A stretch of 64,000 nt of DNA from assembly GCA_964506465.1 (NCBI GenBank), contig CAZDLM010000001.1:62001-126000 (forward strand). The letters run 5' to 3'. Both the position numbers and the translations under genes were made by a program. This document shows, piece by piece, positions 55,730-63,110 of the stretch. The notes beneath the pieces are model-generated. The model was not told the DNA's origin. It did not search any database and saw nothing but the letters and a program-made list of their open reading frames with translations. The first letter of the stretch is position 1; every line of letters starts with the position of its first letter. The DNA comes from UBA6109 sp964506465. GTDB taxonomy: Bacteria; Desulfobacterota; Syntrophia; Syntrophales; UBA6109.

Positions 55730-56571
55730 GCTTCAAGCAAAAAGCGATGAATACGGCGACACTGCTGCTAAAAAGAAGCATTCGACTGATTGGCGGAAGC
55801 AGGGCGACGTTGATATCTGCGCATTTGGCGGAAGAGCTTGCTCCGCTGGTCAACAAGGAAACTGGCTATGGAACAATAAGTTTCTTTTGTCCGGGGAAAA
55901 TGCCTGAGTGGCGCGCTCAAACGCTGCTGACAAAAGAGCCAGAAACGATCGGTTGGATAAATTCTTTCGGAGATAAGGATGTGCTCTGGGATATCGGGGC
56001 CAATGTGGGAGTGTACAGTTTATATGCTGCATTAAGAAATGTAACAGTTCTTTCGTTTGAGCCGTCGCCGGCGAATTACTATGTGTTAAACCGCAATATT
56101 GAGGTCAACAAGATGGACAAACGAATTTCCGCTTTCTGCATGGCCTTTAATGATGTTACTCAGCTAAATTCCCTCTACATGTTAATCACCGAGCTCGGCG
56201 GTGCGCAAAGCTCTTTTGCGGAGCCTGTTAATTGGCGGGGGGAACATTTCACGGCCTCGTTTAAACAAGCGATGATCGGATTCAGCGTCGACGATTTCCT
56301 GGAGCAATTCAATCCTGTCTTTCCCAACCATATTAAAATAGATGTCGATGGGATAGAAAATAAAATAATCAAGGGGGCAAAAAAAACGCTGTTGGACAAG
56401 AGAGTCAAGTCGCTTCTTGTCGAATTGGACAGCAGCAGGGAGGGCTATTGTCAAGAAGTAGTGGCAACCATTGAAACGGCGGGAATGAAATTTATGAAAA
56501 AAGAACATGCGCCCATGTTTGACGAAGGCGAGTATTCCACCGGTTACAATTATATCTTTCGGCGGGTGTAA
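55717..56571 (+). CDS. FkbM-family methyltransferase
   Basis: Encodes 284 residues. SAM site VLWDIGANVGVYSLYAAL (about 90-107), FEPSPANYYVLNRNIEVN, and IKIDVDGIENKIIKGAKKTL near 205 are the FkbM pattern. It would O-methylate a sugar or similar hydroxyl. The start is within the end of the aldolase gene (13-base overlap) behind AGGGAGA; MSFKQK at 55726 is an alternative. Confidence 0.83.
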   Translation: MAEMSFKQKAMNTATLLLKRSIRLIGGSRATLISAHLAEELAPLVNKETGYGTISFFCPGKMPEWRAQTLLTKEPETIGWINSFGDKDVLWDIGANVGVYSLYAALRNVTVLSFEPSPANYYVLNRNIEVNKMDKRISAFCMAFNDVTQLNSLYMLITELGGAQSSFAEPVNWRGEHFTASFKQAMIGFSVDDFLEQFNPVFPNHIKIDVDGIENKIIKGAKKTLLDKRVKSLLVELDSSREGYCQEVVATIETAGMKFMKKEHAPMFDEGEYSTGYNYIFRRV

Positions 56572-56603
56572 ATGTCCTTCAGAGAAACAAAAATGAAGGG
56601 AAT

Positions 56604-57254
56604 ATGAATCTCCGAAAGATACTTGATTATTCCCCGGCCGATATTATCTCCTATGTCTGCGCACTTATCCAAAACCACTGGTCGGGGTATTGGGGCACCT
56701 TGATGTTCCGGGTGAAAGCAGTTTTCCTGGGCGTCGCAATCCAGGGTAGGGAGGGCCGGTGCTATGGCCCCATTCATATCCGGCGCGCACCCAGGAGTAT
56801 CATTGCCGTCGGCAGTAATGTTACCATAGTTTCTTCTTCCCCGCGTTGCACCGCCAGTTCTATATATGCACCGGTAAAGCTGTGCACCTTGAGTAAAACA
56901 GCGAAGATTATCATCGGGGCTGATGTTGGCTTGAGCGGCACATCGATAACTGCCCGATCAAGAACTATCCAGATAGGGCCGGGAACCATTGTTGCTCCCA
57001 ATGTGACTATCATGGATTCGGATTACCATGCTCTTTGGCCGCCTAAGCATCGGTCGCTGAATCCGGCACTGGAAAAGGATGAGGACGTGATCATCGGTAG
57101 CAATGCCTGGATAGGGAGTTCCTGCCTGATATTGAAGGGTGTCGTGGTGGGAGATAACTCGGTCATTGCTGCGGGAAGCGTTGTGACCAAGGATGTACCG
57201 CCCAATGTTTTAGCTGCTGGCATACCGGCTAAGGTTATCAGAGGATTGCCGTGA
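56604..57254 (+). CDS. Hexapeptide-repeat (left-handed beta-helix) acyltransferase
   Basis: Encodes 216 residues. Repeats run from about residue 65 to 205 (IIIGADVGLSGTSI, IQIGPGTIVAPNVTI, VIIGSNAWIGSSCLILKGVV, VVGDNSVIAAGSVVTKDVPP) and end in NVLAAGIPAKVIRGLP, the usual CatB/WbbJ-type C-terminus. DSDYHALWPPKH contains the likely catalytic His. It would acetylate a sugar using acetyl-CoA. It follows the FkbM gene with AAGGG as ribosome site. Confidence 0.85.
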   Translation: MNLRKILDYSPADIISYVCALIQNHWSGYWGTLMFRVKAVFLGVAIQGREGRCYGPIHIRRAPRSIIAVGSNVTIVSSSPRCTASSIYAPVKLCTLSKTAKIIIGADVGLSGTSITARSRTIQIGPGTIVAPNVTIMDSDYHALWPPKHRSLNPALEKDEDVIIGSNAWIGSSCLILKGVVVGDNSVIAAGSVVTKDVPPNVLAAGIPAKVIRGLP

Positions 57255-57267
57255 AGGAGATTTCACT

Positions 57268-58047
57268 ATGAATAATATTATTGCTATTATCCCTGCCAGA
57301 ATGGCGTCTACCCGTTTCCCCAATAAGCCTCTGGCGAAGATTTTGGACATGCCCATGATCGGGCATGTCTACCAGCGAAGCAGAATGTGTGCAGGGCTGG
57401 CAGATGTATGGGTGGCTACTTGTGACCGGGAGATTTTCGATTATATCGAATCCGTGGGAGGGAAGGTCGTCATGACCGGGGACCATCACCAGCGTGCTTC
57501 TGACCGGTCCGCGGAGGCCTTGCTGAAGATTGAAGAAGAAACCGGCCAGTCGGTGGACTACGCGGCGATGATTCAGGGCGATGAGCCGATGCTGAATCCG
57601 CAAATGATCGATGCGCTTATCGCGCCCTTGCAGAATGATGCCGGTTTGCAGGTTATCAACCTGATTTCGCAGATTGATTCTTTGGAAGAATTTGAAAATA
57701 GGAATGTCGTTAAAGTGGTTCTTGATCAGCGCGGTTTTGTCCTCTATTTTTCTCGTGAACCTATTCCTTCGAGAAAGAAGTTTTCCGGTTCGGTTCCCAT
57801 GTGGAAACAATTGGGAATTATCCTTTTCAGCCGTAAGGCTCTGTTGGACTACACACATATGGCTCCCACACCGCTGGAAATCATCGAATCGGTGGATATG
57901 AATCGTTTTCTGGAATACGGCATACAGATCAAAATGATTCCCGTTGCCCATCAGACGTACGGAGTCGATGTCCCGGACGATCTGCCAGCCGTCGAAGATT
58001 TGCTGCGGCAGGACCCGCTTACCGGGAAATATATACAGGTCCGGTAA
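57268..58047 (+). CDS. KdsB-like CMP-ulosonate cytidylyltransferase
   Basis: Encodes 259 residues, close to KdsB length. IAIIPARMASTRFPNKPL (CTP site), VWVATCDREIFDYI, QGDEPMLNPQMIDAL (metal), LYFSREPIPSRKK, ESVDMNRFLEYG and GVDVPDDLPAVEDLL follow the KdsB order. The usual MTxxxHxxGTDR is changed to MTGDHHQRASDR, so a sugar differing from Kdo is likely. The genome should have its own kdsB for LPS (waaA is at the window's left edge), so this is probably a dedicated copy. AAGGAG precedes the start. Confidence 0.8.
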   Translation: MNNIIAIIPARMASTRFPNKPLAKILDMPMIGHVYQRSRMCAGLADVWVATCDREIFDYIESVGGKVVMTGDHHQRASDRSAEALLKIEEETGQSVDYAAMIQGDEPMLNPQMIDALIAPLQNDAGLQVINLISQIDSLEEFENRNVVKVVLDQRGFVLYFSREPIPSRKKFSGSVPMWKQLGIILFSRKALLDYTHMAPTPLEIIESVDMNRFLEYGIQIKMIPVAHQTYGVDVPDDLPAVEDLLRQDPLTGKYIQVR

Positions 58048-58077
58048 GAATCGATCCTGATTGAGAGGGGATAATAT

Positions 58078-59115
58078 ATGACACCTCCAATATTGAAGGT
58101 TGGCATTGCCGGTTATGGTATCGTCGGCAAGCGCCGCCGGCAGTGCATTGATCTCAATCCCCATATGCAAACCGTTGCGGTGAGCGATATCAAATTCGAT
58201 CATGCAGGAACTGCCCCGGACGGGGTCAGGTTCTACACATCATACCAGGGTCTGTTTCAGGAAAAACTGGATGTGCTTTTCGTAAGCCTGCCAAATTATC
58301 TTGCCGCGGAGGTGACCATCGCTGGACTGCAGAGAGGTCTGCATGTGTTTTGCGAAAAGCCGCCGGGAAAAACTGTTCAGGATATCCGGGAGGTTATAAC
58401 GGCGGAAAAGAAACAGCCCCGCTTGAAACTGAAGTACGGCTTCAACCACCGCTACCATGAATCAGTGAAGGAATCCAAGCGTGTCATCGAATCGGGCCAA
58501 TATGGCGAAATTATAAACATGAGGGGAATCTATGGAAAAAGCAGCATCATCCCGTTTGACAGAGGTTGGCGCGCGGAAAGGCAACAGGCCGGTGGCGGTA
58601 TACTTCTTGACCAGGGAATTCACATGCTGGACATGATCCGCTATTTCGGTGGTGAATTTGGCGAAGTAAAAAGCTTCGTATCGAACAATTACTGGCATCA
58701 CGACGTAGAAGATAACGCTTACGCCATCATGCGTAATCGGGAAGGGTGCGTCGCGATGTTGCATTCAACGGCCACCCAATGGCAGCACAAATTCAGGCTT
58801 GAGATCACTTTGCGGGATGCGCTGCTGGAGCTGTCCGGCATTCTGTCCGGCTCAAAAAGCTATGGCGATGAAAGTCTGAAAATCATTCCTAAAAAAGACG
58901 GCTCTTCCGTTGGTTCGTTTTTTGAGATAACCAATTCTTACCTAGACGACACATCCTGGCAATGTGAGATCGATGAATTCGCCGATATAATTATTGGTGA
59001 CCTGCAGGTGTATAATGGCAACAGCATTGAGGCCCTCCAGGTTATGGAACTAGTTTATAAAATATACTGCGCTGATGAAAGATGGCGGAAAGAATTTAAT
59101 ATTCAACAGCCATAA
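58078..59115 (+). CDS. Gfo/Idh/MocA-family sugar oxidoreductase
   Basis: Encodes 345 residues. NAD site KVGIAGYGIVGKRRRQCIDL, VAVSDIKFDH, then EKPPGKTVQDIREVI with the EKP motif near 96. The C-terminal half shows GFNHRYHESVKESKRVIESG, RGIYGKSSIIPFDRGWRAER, GGGILLDQGIHMLDMIRYFG and the beta-sheet domain. Enzymes of this family oxidise or reduce sugars, cyclitols and related compounds at a hydroxyl. AGGGGATA precedes the start. Confidence 0.85.
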   Translation: MTPPILKVGIAGYGIVGKRRRQCIDLNPHMQTVAVSDIKFDHAGTAPDGVRFYTSYQGLFQEKLDVLFVSLPNYLAAEVTIAGLQRGLHVFCEKPPGKTVQDIREVITAEKKQPRLKLKYGFNHRYHESVKESKRVIESGQYGEIINMRGIYGKSSIIPFDRGWRAERQQAGGGILLDQGIHMLDMIRYFGGEFGEVKSFVSNNYWHHDVEDNAYAIMRNREGCVAMLHSTATQWQHKFRLEITLRDALLELSGILSGSKSYGDESLKIIPKKDGSSVGSFFEITNSYLDDTSWQCEIDEFADIIIGDLQVYNGNSIEALQVMELVYKIYCADERWRKEFNIQQP

Positions 59116-59135
59116 ATCGGGGTATAGGAGAGGGC

Positions 59136-59756
59136 ATGAATAATATTGATAAATTATGCGAAAACGCCAGTAGCGCGTCGTCGTTTGCCAGGGGTTACTT
59201 CTCTTACCTGCAAAAGGCGCTGGATTCCATCGAGCTTGCGTCAATTGACCAGCTCGTGGCGGAGCTTGAAAATGCGCGGGTGCTGGGCAATACAATTTTC
59301 ATTGTCGGCAACGGCGGGTCGGCCACCACGGCATCGAGCATAGGTAATGACATGGGTTTTGATGTGATAAAAAAGAGCGGCACTGATAAACCATTCCGGG
59401 TGCTGGCGCTGACGGACAACATCTCGGTGATTACGGCCATCGCCAATGATGTTGGCTATGAAGATGTGTTTCTGAATCAACTGAAAATTCACTACCGACA
59501 GGGAGACAAACTGTTGGCTATTTCTGCCAGTGGCAATTCCCCCAATATCATAGCGGCTGCGGAATGGGTTAAGAAGCAGGGAGGCAGCGTCATCAGTTTT
59601 GTTGGGTTTGCCGGCGGCCGGTTGAGGGAAATCTCTGACGTTCTTGTTCATGTGCAAACAGAAGCGGGAGAATATGGGCCGGTCGAGGATGCTCATCTGA
59701 TATTGAACCACATTCTGGCCCATTGGTTCCAGAACAAGCTCAAGCAAAAAGATTAA
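59136..59756 (+). CDS. SIS-domain sugar-phosphate isomerase, GmhA-like
   Basis: Encodes 206 residues, about the size of phosphoheptose isomerase. IFIVGNGGSATTASSIGNDM (about 50-70), LLAISASGNSPNIIAAAEWV (about 128-147) and the C-terminal VEDAHLILNHILAHWF (metal-ligand His pair) are present. The HxxxE ligand pair of GmhA in the first helix reads IGNDM here, so the metal site differs. Likely acts on a ketose/aldose phosphate such as sedoheptulose 7-phosphate. GGAGAGGG precedes the ATG. Confidence 0.78.
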   Translation: MNNIDKLCENASSASSFARGYFSYLQKALDSIELASIDQLVAELENARVLGNTIFIVGNGGSATTASSIGNDMGFDVIKKSGTDKPFRVLALTDNISVITAIANDVGYEDVFLNQLKIHYRQGDKLLAISASGNSPNIIAAAEWVKKQGGSVISFVGFAGGRLREISDVLVHVQTEAGEYGPVEDAHLILNHILAHWFQNKLKQKD

Positions 59757-59799
59757 GGCGCCAATCAAATCCCCTCTCGGGACATTAAAGGAGATCATT

Positions 59800-61293
59800 A
59801 TGTTTAAAGTATTATTTGTTTTCCCTAATGCCGTTATGCAAAACCCGCCTCCGATGAGCATGGCGCTATTTTACGCGTTGGTAAAAAAAATAGAAGGCGT
59901 GGAAATAAAATTGTTCGATACGACAAGTTATAATAGGGAGGAGAAAACGTCTGATCAGGCGAAAGAAAAGAATCTTCAGTGCAAGCCATTCAGCCTGGAT
60001 GAAAGGGGAATTAAATTAAAGACATCAGATGTGTTCGAGGATTTAGCGGGAACCGTCCAGGAATACCGGCCGGATTTGATCGCCGTGTCCTGCAACGAAA
60101 TTACCGTCAGTCTGGCCTTGGATTTGATGAAGCACGTCAGAGGAAGCAAGGCATTAAAACTGATCGGCGGCGTGTTTCCGACTTTTGCCGCGGAAGAAAT
60201 TTTGCAGAATGATTTTATTGATATCGCCTGCGTCGGCGAGGGCGAAGAATTCATTGTGGAGTTGATCAATAAATTAATGGCGGGTGAATCGATAAAAGAT
60301 ATCAAGAATCTTTCTTACAAGGAAGCCGGGCGGGTGGTCATCAATCCCCTGCGACGGCCCGTCGAACTGGACAATTTGCCCATGCCTGACTTCTCGATAT
60401 TTGAGGAAAACCGTTTTTACCGGCCTATGGACGGCAAGGTGTGGAAATTATTTCCGATTGAAACAAGCCGGGGATGTCTTTACAACTGCTCTTTCTGCAA
60501 TTCTCCTTATCAGAGAAAGCTCTATGAGAAGTACGACTTCAAGAATTATTTTCGGAAAAAAAGTGTGGCGAGAATTTCTCAAGAAATAGAAGATGTAGTG
60601 CAAAAGTATCAAGCGGAATACATTTATTTTTTGAGCGACACCCTGCTGGCATTGAAAAACGATGAATTTGCCGAGTTTTGCACAATGTATGAGAAATACA
60701 GGCTTCCCTTCTGGTGCCAGAATCGTCCCGAAATGATCACCATGGAAAGGGCCAAAAGACTTAAAGAAATAGGCTGCCACCGGATGTCGATCGGCGTCGA
60801 GCATGGCAATGAGGAATTCCGCAAGACAGTATTGAAAAAGCCGACAAAGAATAGAGTTATCATAAAAGCTTTTCAAATACTGGCTGACTGTGGCATTCCC
60901 GCCACGATTAATAATATTATCGGCTTCCCTTATGAAACGCGCGAATTGGTGTGGGATACGATCAATTTGAATAGAGCGGTGCAATTTGATACTTCCAATG
61001 CAAACGCTTTTACCCCGTTTCACGGAACGGAGCTGTATGATTTATGTATCAAAGAAGGGTATCTGCAAAAAGGGACGCAGGCGAGCTGCATCACCAAGGG
61101 TGAATCCTCCCTGAACATGCCGCAATTTTCTTCTGCAGATATTGGCGGTTTGATCAAAACATTTTCCTTGTATGCCCGGATGCCCGAAAAGTACTTCGCC
61201 CAAATTGAGCAAGCCGAAAAGAATACGGCGGAAGCAGATGTGATTTTTAATGAATTGAGCGATATTTACAGAAGTTTGTTTTTCAAGAAATAA
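59800..61293 (+). CDS. B12-binding radical SAM protein, second copy type
   Basis: Encodes 497 residues. A cobalamin-binding-like N-terminal domain (VLFVFPNAVMQNPPPMSMAL, LIAVSCNEIT, LKLIGGVFPTFAAEEI, IACVGEGEEF) leads to the radical SAM motif CLYNCSFC (Cys 226, 230, 233) and the TIM-barrel segments IYFLSDTLLAL, MSIGVEHGNEEFRKTVLKK and NNIIGFPYETREL. It is not a close copy of the gene at 49980-51368. Excellent ribosome site (AAAGGAG). Inside this operon it probably carries out a difficult C-methylation, deoxygenation or rearrangement on the sugar; no direct evidence for which. Confidence 0.8.
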   Translation: MFKVLFVFPNAVMQNPPPMSMALFYALVKKIEGVEIKLFDTTSYNREEKTSDQAKEKNLQCKPFSLDERGIKLKTSDVFEDLAGTVQEYRPDLIAVSCNEITVSLALDLMKHVRGSKALKLIGGVFPTFAAEEILQNDFIDIACVGEGEEFIVELINKLMAGESIKDIKNLSYKEAGRVVINPLRRPVELDNLPMPDFSIFEENRFYRPMDGKVWKLFPIETSRGCLYNCSFCNSPYQRKLYEKYDFKNYFRKKSVARISQEIEDVVQKYQAEYIYFLSDTLLALKNDEFAEFCTMYEKYRLPFWCQNRPEMITMERAKRLKEIGCHRMSIGVEHGNEEFRKTVLKKPTKNRVIIKAFQILADCGIPATINNIIGFPYETRELVWDTINLNRAVQFDTSNANAFTPFHGTELYDLCIKEGYLQKGTQASCITKGESSLNMPQFSSADIGGLIKTFSLYARMPEKYFAQIEQAEKNTAEADVIFNELSDIYRSLFFKK

Positions 61294-61432
61294 GATGTCT
61301 TAGATTTGCCCGGTACCGCCCCTCGTCCAGGTTTGTCCTGCCGGGCGCGCGTGCTGGACTCTGCGGCGGGATCAGTACCGGCGGTGAATCAATGTCGATG
61401 CCGCCTCGGTTCTGTCGGTGGTGGAGTTATCG

Positions 61433-62368
61433 ATGGCCTGGAAAATAGTTATCGGACCTTCATCGTTTGCAGAAATCGACCAGACTCCCCTGAACTGCCT
61501 AATCGCGGCCGGCTGTCTGGTGATCGACAATCCGTTTAAGCGGAAACTGACCAAGCAGGAATTGCTGCAGCTCCTGGATGAAGATGTTGTGGGCCTTATT
61601 GCCGGCCTAGAAACCATCGACCAGGAGGTTCTGGAAAAAACCGGGTTGCGAGTGGTCTCCCGCGTGGGTGCGGGCGTTTCCAATGTCGATATGGAGGCTG
61701 CGCAAAGTCTGGGTATTCCGGTTTTCAATACTCCTGCTGCGCCGGTCAACGCCGTGGCGGAGCTCACAATCGGCGCTCTGCTTGGCCTGCTTAGAATGAT
61801 TCCCCGGATGGATCAGGCGCTCCGGGAGGGCAAGTGGCAGAAAAAAATCGGCACGCAACTCCTGGGCAAAACAGTCGCTATCATTGGCTTTGGTAGAATT
61901 GGCCGGAGAGTGGCTAATCTGCTGACCCCCTTCGGCGTGCAACTCTTAGTTGTCGATCCCTATGTTGACGAAAATGCCTGCGGCGAATGCCGGAAGGTAA
62001 CCCTCCATGAGGCACTGCCTGAGGCCGATGTCTTTACTCTGCACAGCAGTGGACATGATTGTATTATCGGCGCTAAGGAATTCGCTCATATGAAGCGGGG
62101 GAGTTATCTGCTTAATGTGGCTCGCGGCGGCGTTGTTGTGGAGACGGCGCTGGCGGAAGCCTTAGAAGACGGAACCGTAGCGGGTGCTTGGTTGGACACC
62201 TTCGAGGAAGAGCCCTACAGAGGAGCGTTAGGAACTTATCCGAATGTTATTTTGACACCCCATGTAGGTTCTTATACCGCGGAATGCCGTCGGCAAATGG
62301 AAATGGAAGCCGTCAATAATTTGCTCAATTATTTAAAGGAGCAGGAAGACAAAAATCATGAAGATTGA
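61433..62368 (+). CDS. D-2-hydroxyacid dehydrogenase, phosphoglycerate-dehydrogenase-like
   Basis: Encodes 311 residues without the ACT domain of SerA. VVSRVGAGVSNVDMEAA, NAVAELTIGALLGLLR, the NAD site VAIIGFGRIGRRVANLL (about 151-167), LNVARGGVVVETALAEAL with the catalytic Arg, AWLDTFEEEPY with the Glu, and TPHVGSYTAE with the His are in order. It would interconvert a 2-hydroxy acid and a 2-keto acid. The ATG at 61433 follows GGTGGAG; a GTG slightly upstream is possible. The 139-base gap before it (61294-61432) shows nothing recognisable. Confidence 0.87.
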   Translation: MAWKIVIGPSSFAEIDQTPLNCLIAAGCLVIDNPFKRKLTKQELLQLLDEDVVGLIAGLETIDQEVLEKTGLRVVSRVGAGVSNVDMEAAQSLGIPVFNTPAAPVNAVAELTIGALLGLLRMIPRMDQALREGKWQKKIGTQLLGKTVAIIGFGRIGRRVANLLTPFGVQLLVVDPYVDENACGECRKVTLHEALPEADVFTLHSSGHDCIIGAKEFAHMKRGSYLLNVARGGVVVETALAEALEDGTVAGAWLDTFEEEPYRGALGTYPNVILTPHVGSYTAECRRQMEMEAVNNLLNYLKEQEDKNHED

Positions 62369-63110
62369 TTTTCAAGGGCAAACGGTGCTCATTACCGGCG
62401 CCACCCGAGGCATGGGCAAACAGTTTGCCGCTGATTTCGCAGGACTGGGCGCCAATCTTATCCTGACCGGGACAGATCAAGATAAAATAGACGCCCTGAA
62501 CCGGGAGGCGTCGCGAGATCAGCAAGCAACGAAAAGATACTATGCTGTTGATTTCACCAAGGGCGACAGCACGACATCTTTCATCGAAGCCATCAATACC
62601 TATAAAAAAATAGATGTATGTATTAATAATGCCGGGATTAACCGGATCAACTTCATAGGCGAGGTATTGCTGCAAGACTGGAAAGATATGCTCAATGTAA
62701 ACCTGGAAGCTCCCTTCCTGGTAACCCGGGCAGTAAGCGCTTTGATGAAACGCAACGGCTATGGACGGATCGTCAATATTGCTTCCATCTTCGGAGTCAT
62801 AAGCAAAGCGAAGCGTTCCGTTTACACAACAACGAAATTTGCCCTCCGTGGACTGACAACGACGTCCGCCATTGATCTTGCCCCCTATAATATTTTGGTT
62901 AATGCTGTCTCGCCCGGTTTTGTGCTGACCGAACTGACCAGGAGTATCTTGAGCGAGAAAGAGATGAAAGACCTAGCTTCACAGGTTCCCCTAGGGCGAT
63001 TTGCCGAACCGGAGGAGATTTCTCGGGTGGTGCTTTTTCTGGCGAGTTCCGCCAATACTTACCTTACCGGACAGAATATCGTTGTCGACGGTGGATTCAC
63101 TGATGTTTGA
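62358..63110 (+). CDS. Short-chain dehydrogenase/reductase, FabG-like
   Basis: Encodes 250 residues. VLITGATRGMGKQFAADFAG holds the cofactor glycine motif, NNAGINRI follows near 90, the catalytic Ser is in IVNIASIFGV, and the YxxxK pair is YTTTKFAL. It ends with FLASSANTYLTGQNIVVDGG. An Arg in the glycine loop (TRGMG) is common in NADP users. It overlaps the preceding dehydrogenase by 11 bases and the following cyclase by eight, so the three are tightly coupled. Confidence 0.87.
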   Translation: MKIDFQGQTVLITGATRGMGKQFAADFAGLGANLILTGTDQDKIDALNREASRDQQATKRYYAVDFTKGDSTTSFIEAINTYKKIDVCINNAGINRINFIGEVLLQDWKDMLNVNLEAPFLVTRAVSALMKRNGYGRIVNIASIFGVISKAKRSVYTTTKFALRGLTTTSAIDLAPYNILVNAVSPGFVLTELTRSILSEKEMKDLASQVPLGRFAEPEEISRVVLFLASSANTYLTGQNIVVDGGFTDV

